Shown here one piece after another: positions 8,099-16,995 of a stretch of 64,000 nt of DNA; position 1 is the first letter of the stretch; each line of letters begins with the position of its first letter. Source of the DNA: Phaeobacter porticola. GTDB lineage: Bacteria; Pseudomonadota; Alphaproteobacteria; Rhodobacterales; Rhodobacteraceae. The position numbers and the translations under genes are program-made. The notes below the pieces were generated by a model that was not told the origin of the DNA, did no database searches, and was given only the letters and a program-made list of their open reading frames with translations. The stretch is from positions 2,108,001-2,172,000 of the forward strand of contig NZ_CP016364.1 of assembly GCF_001888185.1 (NCBI RefSeq), in the 5' to 3' direction.

Positions 8099-9100
8099 TT
8101 ACATGCCCGCGTTGATCGCCTGGGCTGCGTCGATCATGTCCTGACCCACGTCGCCTGCAAACTGCTCCCAGACCGGCTTCATCGCCTCAACCCAGGCCGC
8201 ACGCTGCTCAGGTGACAGTTCACGCACAACGCCACCGGCATCGATGATCGCCTGACGGGCTTCGCCATTCACCTTGGTGGATTCCGAGTTCCGCGTCGCA
8301 GTGACCTCACCCAGGATGGTCAGGAACTGTTCACGCACCGCCGGATCCAGGCTGTCCAGCCAATCCACAGAGGTCACAACCAGATAGTCCAGCGCGCCGT
8401 GATTGGTCTCGGTGACACCGTCCTGCACTTCAAAGAACTTCTTGCCGTAGATGTTGGACCAGGTGTTTTCCTGCCCGTCCACAACGCCCTGCTGCAGCGC
8501 GCCGTAAACTTCGGAGAAAGCCATTTTCTGCGGGCTGCCACCGATGGCTTCCATCTGCGCGACCAGCACGTCCGAAGACTGCACACGGAACTTCAGACCA
8601 TTGGCATCCGACGGGTTGATCAGCGGCTTGTTGGCCGACATCTGCTTCATGCCATTGTGCCAGTAGGACAGCCCCTGCAGGCCACGGCGCTGCATGGAAT
8701 CCAGCATCGCCTGACCGTTCTCGGAGCCTTGGAAGGCATCGACTGCATCAATGTTCTTGAACATGAACGGCAGATCGAACAGGCGGAACTGCTTGGTGAA
8801 TTTCTCGAATTTCGACAGCGAAGGCGCAGCAAGCTGCACGTCGCCCTGCAGCATTGCTTCCAGCACCTTGTTGTCATTGTAAAGCGTGGAGTTCGGATAG
8901 ACCTCCAGGCACATGGTGCCGTTCATCTCTTCATTGATGCGCTTTTCCAGCAGCGAGGCGGCGATCCCCTTAGGGTGCTTGTCGGTGTTGGTCACATGGC
9001 TGAACTTGACGACAATTTCACCATCATCACAGGCCGCCATTGCGGTCCCGGCACTCATGATCAGCGCCACAGCGGTGGCAGCAGCAGTTACGAATTTCAT
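8099..9100 (-). CDS. dctP: TRAP transporter solute-binding protein, DctP
   Basis: Periplasmic receptor of the TRAP system. The 333-residue product from the ATG at 9100 has a Sec signal peptide (MKFVTAAATAVALIMSAGTAMA) and an AGGAAAG ribosome site; the longer frame to 9202 adds an unlikely leader. Typical DctP features are FSHVTNTDKHPKG at the mature N-terminus, the conserved Arg in GLKFRVQSSDV that binds the carboxylate, and the QENTWSNIY region. First gene of dctPQM; control is likely through the palindromes at 9281-9331. Confidence 0.95.
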   Translation of the reverse strand: MKFVTAAATAVALIMSAGTAMAACDDGEIVVKFSHVTNTDKHPKGIAASLLEKRINEEMNGTMCLEVYPNSTLYNDNKVLEAMLQGDVQLAAPSLSKFEKFTKQFRLFDLPFMFKNIDAVDAFQGSENGQAMLDSMQRRGLQGLSYWHNGMKQMSANKPLINPSDANGLKFRVQSSDVLVAQMEAIGGSPQKMAFSEVYGALQQGVVDGQENTWSNIYGKKFFEVQDGVTETNHGALDYLVVTSVDWLDSLDPAVREQFLTILGEVTATRNSESTKVNGEARQAIIDAGGVVRELSPEQRAAWVEAMKPVWEQFAGDVGQDMIDAAQAINAGM

Positions 9101-9280
9101 GTCTTTCCTCCCGGAATATCTCCATAGCCTCCGCTCAGGCGAAGACCCCAGACGCAGCATCACGGGCAAAGCTGCCCCGCTCAAGCCTTTGTTACCCACC
9201 AAAAATAAACATCATTTATCAATTATGAACAAATGCTTGCGCGGTGACGTTCATCTTATGTACCGGCTTGCCAGATTTGG

Positions 9281-9331
9281 TGTGCGAATTTCCACACAGA
9301 GTGATTACATACCTGTGCGGAAATCCGCACA
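9281..9331 (-). promoter_or_regulatory. Twin palindromes, probable DctD binding sites upstream of dctP
   Basis: Two 18-bp dyads lie 33 bp apart centre to centre, three helical turns. The site at 9314-9331 is TGTGCGGA-AA-TCCGCACA, a perfect 8-bp inverted repeat; the site at 9281-9298, TGTGCGAATTTCCACACA, is imperfect. Tandem TGTGCG-type dyads are described as DctD upstream activator sites in rhizobia (from memory). No good sigma-54 -24/-12 element was found. A weak sigma-70-like candidate has a -35 at 9227-9232 and a -10 at 9204-9209 with a 17-bp spacer. Confidence 0.7.
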
Positions 9332-9781
9332 CTCTGTTAGCGCCAGACATTTCATCAGGCGGAATCAGCCCCGTCACCTTTCCTCAAATACTCAAATCCC
9401 GCCGCCCGCCACCGGATCCAACACCGACACCGACACTGGGCCGTTGCACAGGCGGCGCACGGTGATCTCGCGTTCGCTTAACGCCGATCTGTCAGATTGG
9501 GCGTGTCGCGACAATCGGGCCGCCTGACACGTAGCCCAATCATCCGGGGCATCTGGCACATGCCCCGGCAGGAGATCGGCCCGTCCTCGGATATCCTCCG
9601 CAGGCCGGGCGTTCAAATGACCGAAGTTGACGAAAAGGTCGACGAACATGGGTCCGGCTGACACCCGGTGCCCATCCCCCTCCGCCCCTGCCCCCTTGCG
9701 GGGCACCCGGCGGCGCCGCCACCTCACTGCCCCGCGACTTCCCCCAGGACGCGGACCACAGATGAAAACAAGACGTCGCCC
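9332..9781. other. Intergenic DNA between dctP and dctD
   Basis: No gene recognised. A 9-bp perfect hairpin (CCGGGGCAT / ATGCCCCGG) lies at 9544-9568. CTTTCCTCAAATACTC near 9379-9394 distantly resembles the GGAGTATTT element seen at 5735 and 15427. A frame ending MTEVDEKVDEHGSG near 9617-9661 is too short to interpret. Confidence 0.5.
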
Positions 9782-11017
9782 TCAGCGGCGATAATCCTCA
9801 GGCCGGATGCCATAGCGCGCCAGCTTGTCATAAAATGTTTTGCGCGGCAGCTTCAGGGCTTTGGCCGCGGCAGAGGCATGGCCGTTCTGTCGGCCCAGCG
9901 CCGCTATGAGCAAAGACCGCTCCACTTGCGCCAATTGCTCGGCCAGGCCCAGCTCCGCCGATTGCGCGGCCTCCTCCGGCATCCCCAGCACAAACCGCAT
10001 CGCCGCCGACATCAGCGAGCGCGCATTGCCCGGCCAGTCCTGCGCCATCAGCGCCGCCAGATGGTCCTGCGGAATATCCGGCGCAGCAATGCCCGCCTGC
10101 TCTGCGGCCTGCGCGACGTAGTGGCTGAACAGCACCGGGATGTCTTCGGGCCGTTCCGACAGCGCCGGAATGCGCACCCGCATCACATCAAGCCGATAGA
10201 ACAGATCGGCCAGAAACCGCCCCCGCGCCGCCTCCTCCGCCAAATCCGCGACTGAGCCGACCAGAACCCGCGCCTCCAGCCCCTGCTCCTGTTCCAGCGC
10301 TTCCAACATGGCATATTGCGTCTCGCTTGGCAGGGCGGCGATTTCATCCAGATACAGCGATCCGCCGACCGCCGCGCGGCACAGATCCGCAAACCCTTCA
10401 GGGGGCAGCCCCGCAGCGGGACGTTTCACAAACGGGCCTTGCCCGCGCGGTGACATCAGGTGAATGACCTCTGCCACCTTGGAAATCCCACCGCCCGGCG
10501 CGCCGGTCACCAGCACCTCTGCCCCGGTGGCAGCAACCGCGCGCGCCCGGGTCCGCAGTTCCTCCATCTGCGGTGAGGTGCCAAAGATCATCCGCGCCGC
10601 CGGATCGCCGCTTTCCAGTCGCGATTTCAGCGCCCGGTTTTCCCGCACCAACGCCCGCGTCTTCAGCGCCCGGCGCACCACTGCCATCAGATCCACGCTG
10701 GCGCAGGGTTTTTCGAGAAAGTCAAACGCCCCCTCGGCCATTGCCTGCACCGCCATCGGGATATCCCCCTCGCCAGTCAGCAGGATCACCGGCAGATCAG
10801 CGTCCACCTCGCGCACATACCGCAAAAGATGAAACCCGTCGCGCCCCGGCATCCGCATATCCGACAGGATCACCCCGTCAAAATCGGGCGTGATCAGATC
10901 CTTGGCCGCCACAAAGGATCCCACCGTGATGGCATCACACTCCGCCAGCTCCAGCGTCTGGCCCAGCGCGGCACGCACCGCCGCATCATCATCCACCACC
11001 AAAACCCGATTGGTCAT
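9782..11017 (-). CDS. dctD: NtrC-family response regulator, DctD-like, without GAFTGA
   Basis: Response regulator of the C4-dicarboxylate two-component system, 411 residues. The receiver domain (1-120) has the DDD pocket, phospho-acceptor Asp53 (LSDMRMPG) and Lys103. The AAA+ domain (about 145-320) is unusual. Its Walker A is GAPGGGISK (172-180), with Ile where the catalytic Lys normally stands. The block between GPFV (194-197) and GGSLYLDEI is shortened so that the sigma-54-contacting GAFTGA loop is absent. Walker B (LYLDE) and the FLADLFYRLDV arginines remain. A Fis-type helix-turn-helix ends the protein. It starts inside the dctB stop codon (4-base overlap). It probably activates dctP without sigma-54 remodelling, as known for Rhodobacter capsulatus NtrC. 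Confidence 0.9.
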   Translation of the reverse strand: MTNRVLVVDDDAAVRAALGQTLELAECDAITVGSFVAAKDLITPDFDGVILSDMRMPGRDGFHLLRYVREVDADLPVILLTGEGDIPMAVQAMAEGAFDFLEKPCASVDLMAVVRRALKTRALVRENRALKSRLESGDPAARMIFGTSPQMEELRTRARAVAATGAEVLVTGAPGGGISKVAEVIHLMSPRGQGPFVKRPAAGLPPEGFADLCRAAVGGSLYLDEIAALPSETQYAMLEALEQEQGLEARVLVGSVADLAEEAARGRFLADLFYRLDVMRVRIPALSERPEDIPVLFSHYVAQAAEQAGIAAPDIPQDHLAALMAQDWPGNARSLMSAAMRFVLGMPEEAAQSAELGLAEQLAQVERSLLIAALGRQNGHASAAAKALKLPRKTFYDKLARYGIRPEDYRR

Positions 11018-12804
11018 GCCACCTCATCCTGTTGCTGCGTGTCAGTGTCGGCCTGCGCCCGCCAGCGGTCCAGTTCCACCGTGAACTCGGCGCCATCACC
11101 GGTATTGATCCCGCGAATATGGCCACCAAAGCTTTGCACCAACCCGTAGGAGATCGACAGCCCCAGCCCCATACCCTCGGAACTGCCCACCGCCTTGGTC
11201 GAATAGAAGGGATCAAAAATTTTCTCCGGCTCCTTCAGGCCGGGGCCAATGTCGCGCACACTCACCGCAAGCCGCGCATCCGCCTCGTCATGGCGTGTCT
11301 CAATCGCAATCCGGATCTCGCGCTGCTCCTGCTCCAGCATGGCATCTGCGGCATTGTTGATCAGGTTCACAAACACCTGCGACAGCCGCACCTCTCCGCC
11401 CCAGGCAAAAACCGGCTCCGCAGGCGGCTGCCAGATCAGGCCGACCCGATCCTGACGCAGGCGCGGTTCAGTCAGCTCAATCGCCGAGGTAATCACCTGC
11501 CCCAGATCCACCCGCCCCATCGGCTCGCTCTCATTGCGGGCAAAGGCGCGCAGGTTCTTGATGATCCGCGCCATCCGTCCGGCCATCTGCGCAATCCGGC
11601 CCAGGTTCTCTCCCGCCCGCTCCGGCTTGCCGCGCGCCACAAAGGCCTCGCCGTTCTCGGCATATTGCTGGATCGCCATCAAGGGCTGGTTCAGCTCATG
11701 ACTGATCCCCGCCGACATCTGCCCCAGCGCCGACAATTTGCCCGCCTGCACCAGATCCTGCTGCGCGCGCTTCAGCGCCGCCTCAGCCTCCTGGCGTTCC
11801 TGCACCTCGCGGGTGAGCCGCATATTGGTCGCCGACAAGGCCCGCGTGCGCGCCGCAACCCGGCTTTCCAGCACCGTATTCGCCTCCGCCAGCGTGCGCC
11901 TGCGCTCAATAGCCAAGGCCAGCATCGCCCCCAGCGCCAACACGATTGCCGCCATCGCCGCCGCCTGCAACCCCGCAAGACGCTGCGCCGGGGCGACATC
12001 AACCAGGATTTCGCCCACCATGCCGATCTGTGGCAGGTTCACCGCCTGATGCAGCGCCCGCTCCGGCAGATAGGGCGACCAGCGCAAATCCCAGATCTCA
12101 TGCGGCCCTTCCAGCCAGGCCCGAAGCGCCACCTGCCGCCCATCGGGCGGCGACAACCCCGGCCCTTCGGTACTACGCTGCCAGAACAACAGCTCCCGCC
12201 GGTTGGCGATAAACACGTCGCCGCCGCGATTTGTGAAAAACACCGCCGGCAGCGACCCGCGCCAGGTCTGTTCCACATCCTCGACATCGGCAACAACCAC
12301 CAAGGCACCGCGCACCCGGCCATCCACATCGAAGTCAGGTGCTGCATAAATATAGGCGCGCCGTCCATCCGGTTGCAGCACCCCGTAGCCAGTGCCCAGC
12401 GCGCCCTGCATTGCCCGATGGAAATAACCGGTCTGAGTTACATCGCGCCCCATCACCCCCTCAGCGGCGACCACCACCCGGCCCGCCCGGTCAACAAAGA
12501 ACACATCCAGCGCCGCCGTCTTATCCGCCACCTCGCGCAACAGACCCTGCGCCGCCACCCGCGCCTCGGCCCGGTCCAAACGCTTCAGCGTCGGGTGATC
12601 GGCCATCAAAACCGCCAACTCCTGATAGACCTGCAACTGCGTTGTCACCCGGTCCGAGGCCAGCGCCAGATCCGCCGCGCTGCGTTCCGCAAGCGAATCA
12701 AGTGCTTGACGATAGCCCAGCCGGTAGACACCCCCGGCCACAGCCGCCACCGCCCCCAAGAGAAGCGCCAGAATGATCCACCGATGTGCGTGAAACTGCG
12801 TCAT
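11014..12804 (-). CDS. dctB: C4-dicarboxylate sensor histidine kinase DctB
   Basis: Inner-membrane sensor kinase that phosphorylates DctD. From the ATG at 12804 it has 596 residues: a first membrane helix (about 8-28), a large periplasmic double-PAS-like sensor domain (about 30-275), a second helix (about 280-300), a coiled-coil linker, then the kinase core. The H-box is SAGISHELNQPL with His369; the N-box reads VNLINNAADAM, and the G-boxes DIGPGL and GMGLGLSIS. The longer frame to 12891 would place extra residues before the first helix. Only 61 bp separate it from the divergent P450 gene. Confidence 0.93.
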   Translation of the reverse strand: MTQFHAHRWIILALLLGAVAAVAGGVYRLGYRQALDSLAERSAADLALASDRVTTQLQVYQELAVLMADHPTLKRLDRAEARVAAQGLLREVADKTAALDVFFVDRAGRVVVAAEGVMGRDVTQTGYFHRAMQGALGTGYGVLQPDGRRAYIYAAPDFDVDGRVRGALVVVADVEDVEQTWRGSLPAVFFTNRGGDVFIANRRELLFWQRSTEGPGLSPPDGRQVALRAWLEGPHEIWDLRWSPYLPERALHQAVNLPQIGMVGEILVDVAPAQRLAGLQAAAMAAIVLALGAMLALAIERRRTLAEANTVLESRVAARTRALSATNMRLTREVQERQEAEAALKRAQQDLVQAGKLSALGQMSAGISHELNQPLMAIQQYAENGEAFVARGKPERAGENLGRIAQMAGRMARIIKNLRAFARNESEPMGRVDLGQVITSAIELTEPRLRQDRVGLIWQPPAEPVFAWGGEVRLSQVFVNLINNAADAMLEQEQREIRIAIETRHDEADARLAVSVRDIGPGLKEPEKIFDPFYSTKAVGSSEGMGLGLSISYGLVQSFGGHIRGINTGDGAEFTVELDRWRAQADTDTQQQDEVA

Positions 12805-12865
12805 TGGCCGCACAGTAGCAAAGCCCCCCTTGCATTGACCAGCCGCCTTGGCAAAAGCTGCGCGG

Positions 12866-14050
12866 ATGAAGACATTGACCCAATCCCCCACCGATCCCGA
12901 TTTTGTCCAATCGCCCTACGGTTTTTACGCCGAGGCCCGCGCGATGGGACATCTGCACCACTGGCAGGACTACAAGATGGTCGCGGCCTTCTCGCACCCC
13001 GCCGTCCATACCCTGCTGCGTGACCGTCGCTTTGGCCGCGAAATCCCGCCGGAGATGGCCCGCGAAAGCCCCGCCCATCTCGCCCCCTTCCTGCAGGTTG
13101 AGGCGCATTCGCTCCTGGACGCCGAACCCCCCCGCCACACCCGCCTGCGTCGCCTCGTCTTGCGCGCCTTTACCAGCCGCGAGATCAAGGCGCTGGCGCC
13201 CGGTCTGGAAACCCTCTGCCATGAGCTGATCGACGCCTTCCCTAAGGACGCGCCCTTCGATCTGCTCACCACCTATTGCACGCAGGTGCCGGTGATCGCG
13301 ATTTGTCGCCTCTTGGGCGTGCCCACGGAGATGGCGCCGCAGCTCTTAGACTGGTCGCACAAGATGGTGGCGATGTATCAGGCCTCCAAAACGGTTGAGA
13401 CCGAACATGCCGCCGCCCGCGCCAGCCAGGAATTCATCGACTTCCTGACCACCTATGTGGACGAACGCCGCAAGACCCCGGGCGAGGATCTGATCACCCG
13501 CCTCATTCAGGCCGAGGAAGACGGCGAGAGCCTTTCCACCGATGAGCTGATCGGCACCTGTATCCTGCTGCTCAACGCCGGGCACGAGGCCACGGTGCAT
13601 TCGCTGGGCAATGGCGTGAAAACCATGCTGCAACAGGGCTGGGACAAAAGCTGGCTTGCCCCCGACGGCATCGACGGTCTGGTGGAGGAGATCCTGCGCT
13701 ACGACCCGCCGCTGCATATGTTCACCCGCTACGCCTATGAAGAGATTGAGCTGTTCGGCCACACCTTCCAGCGCGGCGATGAGGTGGCGCTGCTGCTGGC
13801 CGCTGCCAATCGCGACCCCGAAGTGCTGGAGGATCCCGAACGCTTTGATCCCACGCGCCCGGCCAAGGTGAACACCTCCTTTGGCGCAGGGCTGCATTTC
13901 TGCGTCGGCGCACCGCTGGCGCGTATGGAAATGCAGATCGCCTTGCCGATCCTGTTTGAGCGCTGCCCGGATCTGAAACTGGCTGCCGCGCCGGAATATA
14001 ATAACACCTACCATTTCCACGGATTAACCCGTCTCATGGTTCAGGTCTGA
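12866..14050 (+). CDS. Cytochrome P450
   Basis: Heme-thiolate mono-oxygenase, soluble bacterial class, 394 residues from the ATG at 12866. The I-helix oxygen-activation motif is AGHEAT (238-243), the K-helix ExxR is E275-R278, and the heme loop is FGAGLHFCVGAPLAR with ligand Cys346. The substrate is unknown. No ferredoxin or ferredoxin reductase gene is adjacent, so redox partners must be elsewhere. A hairpin at 14081-14107 ends the transcript. It faces dctB from a 61-bp shared promoter region, with no evident functional connection. Confidence 0.95.
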   Translation: MKTLTQSPTDPDFVQSPYGFYAEARAMGHLHHWQDYKMVAAFSHPAVHTLLRDRRFGREIPPEMARESPAHLAPFLQVEAHSLLDAEPPRHTRLRRLVLRAFTSREIKALAPGLETLCHELIDAFPKDAPFDLLTTYCTQVPVIAICRLLGVPTEMAPQLLDWSHKMVAMYQASKTVETEHAAARASQEFIDFLTTYVDERRKTPGEDLITRLIQAEEDGESLSTDELIGTCILLLNAGHEATVHSLGNGVKTMLQQGWDKSWLAPDGIDGLVEEILRYDPPLHMFTRYAYEEIELFGHTFQRGDEVALLLAAANRDPEVLEDPERFDPTRPAKVNTSFGAGLHFCVGAPLARMEMQIALPILFERCPDLKLAAAPEYNNTYHFHGLTRLMVQV

Positions 14051-14080
14051 TCTGGAAAATCATGACTGGAAGACCATAAC

Positions 14081-14107
14081 TGGCAGGCCTGTTCTTCGGG
14101 CCTGCCA
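14081..14107. terminator. Hairpin between convergent P450 and MFS genes
   Basis: TGGCAGGCC at 14081-14089 pairs perfectly with GGCCTGCCA at 14099-14107. The following T-tract is weak, so termination is inferred from the position between converging genes. Confidence 0.65.
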
Positions 14108-14124
14108 TTCTGTGCCCTTCGATG

Positions 14125-15330
14125 TCAGGTGACAGCTCGCTTTTTGGGCCGCCCAACGATCAGCACCGCGGCCGCCACGACAGCCACACCCGACGCGCAG
14201 CGGATCACGGTCTGAAAATCATAGGCCTGCGCAATCAGCCCCACAGCCGGGCCCGCCATCACCCCGCTCACCATCAGCGTATTCCAGTAAATCGCCGTCG
14301 CGCGGGCAGGTGTGGCTGGCGCAAAGGATTGAACATAGCTGATGCCAAGGCTGGCGTAGAACCCGTAGTACAGCCCCTCCAGCGCCGCCCCCGCCAGCAT
14401 CTGCGGAAAGCTCTGCACCGCCGCCAGTAGCTGGATCGTCACAACCGCCAGCCCTGTCACCGCCAGCAGCGCCCGCCACATGCCAATACGCGCAATCACC
14501 CAAGGGGTGGAAAAGATCGCAATCACCTCGACAAAGGTTTTGATGCTAAAGGCAAAACCGGGCGCATAGCCAGGCAGCCCCACCTCTTCCACGTAAAAGA
14601 TCGGCAAGGCGGAAAACGTCAGCGAATGCGCGCTCGACAGGCAGAACACAAACCCGGCCGCCAGCCACAACCCCTGCGGCGCCCCTCCGGTCTGGCCAGA
14701 GCTGTCCTGTGCGGGCGCACGGCCCGGCACCGCGGTGATGTCACGGGGCAGCGTAAACCACCACAGACCGATCCAGACCATCGACATCGCGACTGCCATC
14801 ACAAACACCGCCCGAAGACCGACCCCATCCGCAATCAGAAACGTGACAGCCGGGCCAATCATCCAGGCCGTTGAAGTCGTGGCCCGCATATGCGCATTGA
14901 ATCGCACCCGCTCCACCTTGTGACGCTCAGCCAGACTGCCGCCCAGACTGAACATGGTCGACACCGCGCTGGAGCTGATCCCGAACCCTATAACACCCGC
15001 CGTCAGCACCACCCAGAGCGCGGGCAGCAGCGCCAGCGCTCCGGCCGCACACACAAAGCCCGCCGCTGCCAGTCCAACCAGCGGAAACACCCGCGCGCCA
15101 GCATCAATGCGGCGGGCAAACTGCCGGTTGGCCACCAGGGTCAGGCTGATCGCCATCCCGGCATAAACACTGATGATCCAAGGCTCATAACCCAACCCCC
15201 TGACCAGGAAATAGCTCATGAAAGGCACAATCATGGCAGTGCAGATCGTGCCACAGAACAACAGCAGCAGAAACATCAGGCGCGCAGTCACCGCACCCAT
15301 AGGTGCCGCAGAGGATGGGGAAATGGACAT
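14125..15330 (-). CDS. MFS transporter, SetA/sugar-efflux-like
   Basis: A 401-residue major facilitator protein with about 12 helices and a basic linker (about 195-215) between the two six-helix halves. The stretch GFGISSSAVSTMFSLGGSLAER and the central RFNAHMRATTSTAWMIGPAV loop resemble SetA-type sugar efflux permeases, but the substrate cannot be read. The ATG at 15330 was chosen over the TTG at 15336. The C-terminus RPKKRAVT is basic and cytoplasmic. Confidence 0.85.
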   Translation of the reverse strand: MSISPSSAAPMGAVTARLMFLLLLFCGTICTAMIVPFMSYFLVRGLGYEPWIISVYAGMAISLTLVANRQFARRIDAGARVFPLVGLAAAGFVCAAGALALLPALWVVLTAGVIGFGISSSAVSTMFSLGGSLAERHKVERVRFNAHMRATTSTAWMIGPAVTFLIADGVGLRAVFVMAVAMSMVWIGLWWFTLPRDITAVPGRAPAQDSSGQTGGAPQGLWLAAGFVFCLSSAHSLTFSALPIFYVEEVGLPGYAPGFAFSIKTFVEVIAIFSTPWVIARIGMWRALLAVTGLAVVTIQLLAAVQSFPQMLAGAALEGLYYGFYASLGISYVQSFAPATPARATAIYWNTLMVSGVMAGPAVGLIAQAYDFQTVIRCASGVAVVAAAVLIVGRPKKRAVT

Positions 15331-15426
15331 GATCAAGTCAACTCAACAGCAAATGCCTCACCATTGCCGGAGCGCCCCTTTGCGCGCAAGCCTTCAATCC
15401 AGGCCAGGCGCCGCGCGACCCGCACC

Positions 15427-15448
15427 GTCATCTTTCCAGAAATACTCC
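15427..15448 (-). repeat. Second copy of the GGAGTATTT intergenic element
   Basis: Read on the minus strand this is GGAGTATTT-CTGGAAAGATGAC, matching 20 of 22 positions of the element at 5735-5756. It sits between the MFS and lrp genes beside a GC-rich hairpin, like the first copy. Confidence 0.7.
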
Positions 15449-15483
15449 GGGGGATGGGACCTGCGCCGCAGGCGCGGGTCACG

Positions 15484-15507
15484 AAAAAGGGGGCAGCGCC
15501 CCCCTTT
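15484..15507 (-). terminator. Rho-independent terminator of the Lrp-type regulator
   Basis: On the minus strand GGGGGC and GCCCCC form a stem around a 3-base loop, followed by five U. It lies about 30 bp after the regulator's stop codon. Confidence 0.85.
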
Positions 15508-15535
15508 CCTTTGGCGCCATCTGACGACAGCGCAT

Positions 15536-16015
15536 TTAGTCCTCGGCGATGGCGTCCAGCGGCAGCAGCGTTGTGGATTTGATCTCCTCCATCGACAAAA
15601 GTGCCGTGACATTATGCACCCGCACCTCGGAGATCAGCGCCTGATAGAAGTTGTCATAGGCACGGGCGTTTTTCACCCGCACTTTCAGGATGTAATCAAT
15701 ATCCCCCGCCAATCGGTGCGCCTCCTGCACCTCAGGGCGATCCTGCAGCGCCTTCAGAAACTTGGCCTGCCACTCCGCCTCATGGGCGGAGGTGCGGATC
15801 AGCACAAAGAAACACGCCTCAAACCCCAGCGCCTCAGCATCCAGCACCATGGTCTGCCGACCAATGACACCCCCCTCGCGCAATTTGCGAATACGATTCC
15901 AAACCGGGGTCTTGGAACTGCCCACACGGCGGGCGATTTCATCCAGCGACTGGCCTGCATCGCGTTGCAGCTCCGCCAGAATTTTCCTGTCCGTGCCGTC
16001 GATCCGCACTGTCAT
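15536..16015 (-). CDS. Lrp/AsnC family transcriptional regulator
   Basis: The 159-residue protein has an N-terminal AsnC helix-turn-helix (IDGTDRKILAELQRDAGQSLDEIARRVGSSKTPVWNRI, about residues 5-42) and a C-terminal RAM ligand-binding domain (about 65-150). It faces cysG across about 146 bp, the usual arrangement in Rhodobacteraceae. It therefore probably controls the sulfate-assimilation operon, perhaps in response to a sulfur amino acid. The intergenic stretch GGGGGAATATTTCCTATAT (16107-16125) is AT-rich and partly dyadic, a plausible binding site. Confidence 0.92.
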   Translation of the reverse strand: MTVRIDGTDRKILAELQRDAGQSLDEIARRVGSSKTPVWNRIRKLREGGVIGRQTMVLDAEALGFEACFFVLIRTSAHEAEWQAKFLKALQDRPEVQEAHRLAGDIDYILKVRVKNARAYDNFYQALISEVRVHNVTALLSMEEIKSTTLLPLDAIAED

Positions 16016-16161
16016 TCCTGTTTTCTCCTTGTTTGGGGATCAACCCGCCTGCATCTGCCGTCAGCTGGAACAATCTTCCTTATTTGCCGCGACATATAGC
16101 GGATAAGGGGGAATATTTCCTATATCTAAGGGTAAGTCAAACAAACCAGACGAGGCCCCAG

Positions 16162-16995
16162 ATGACCGGTCCAGACACCATCACCCCCCGCGCGCGCCTG
16201 CCGATGCAGGGCGTTGCCTGTGGGTCCGTCTTTTCCTCGCTGGTGGCGGGTGAGGTCGCCTTTGCAGGCTCTGGCCCCGGTGACCCTGATCTTCTGACGC
16301 TGAAGGTGGCGCGCGCCCTGTTGCAGGCGGATGTGATCCTGTTTGACCGTCTGGTCAGCGCCGAGATCATGGCGCTGGCAGGCCCGCAGGCCCAGCTGGA
16401 GGACGTCGGCAAGGAGGGCTTTGGCCCGCAGGTGAGCCAGGAAGAAATCTGCGTCCGCATGGTGGCCCATGCCCGCGCGGGCAAGAAGGTGCTGCGCCTG
16501 AAATCCGGCGACCCCACCGTCTATGGCCGTCTCGACGAGGAACTCACCGCCTGCGAGGCTGCCGGTGTCGCCTATCAGATCCTGCCGGGTATTACTGCCG
16601 CCTCCGCGGCCGTGGCCTCCATCGGCCAGAGCCTGACACAGCGAGGGCGCAATGCCTCGGTGCGGTTTCTGACCGGCCACGACATGAAGGGCTTTGCCGA
16701 TCACGACTGGGCTGCTCTCGCCCGTCCGGGTGAGGTGGCCGCCATCTACATGGGCAAGAAATCCGCGCGTTTCGTGCAGGGCCGCCTGATCATGCACGGT
16801 GCGGACCGCGCCACGCCGATGACCATTGTTGAAAACGCCTCGCGCGCCAACCAGCGGGTGATTGAAACCACGCTGGAGCGTCTGCCCACCGATCTTGCCG
16901 CCGCCGAACTGACCGGCCCGGCGCTGACATTCCTTGGCCTTGCCCCGCGCGCCAGCGCCCAGGCCCTGACAAATTTGAAACTGGAGCTTGCCTGA
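16162..16995 (+). CDS. cobA: Uroporphyrinogen-III C-methyltransferase
   Basis: Two SAM-dependent methylations of uroporphyrinogen III give precorrin-2, the siroheme precursor needed by the sulfite reductase two genes downstream. The protein from the ATG at 16162 is 277 residues. It has the SUMT signatures VAFAGSGPGDPDLLTLKV near the N-terminus, LRLKSGDPTVYGR, and PGITAASAAVA. It covers only the methyltransferase (CysG C-terminal) half; no CysG-N dehydrogenase/ferrochelatase domain is fused. First gene of the cys operon; its stop overlaps the next start by 1 base. Confidence 0.94.
   Translation: MTGPDTITPRARLPMQGVACGSVFSSLVAGEVAFAGSGPGDPDLLTLKVARALLQADVILFDRLVSAEIMALAGPQAQLEDVGKEGFGPQVSQEEICVRMVAHARAGKKVLRLKSGDPTVYGRLDEELTACEAAGVAYQILPGITAASAAVASIGQSLTQRGRNASVRFLTGHDMKGFADHDWAALARPGEVAAIYMGKKSARFVQGRLIMHGADRATPMTIVENASRANQRVIETTLERLPTDLAAAELTGPALTFLGLAPRASAQALTNLKLELA

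Noticed and set aside
9140-9280. Sigma-54 promoter for dctP
   Set aside because: Candidate GG...GC pairs have spacings of 9 or the wrong bases; none meets the -24/-12 pattern.
9392-9727. Minus-strand 111-codon frame between dctP and dctD
   Set aside because: Arg-rich shadow composition, no family features and no ribosome site.
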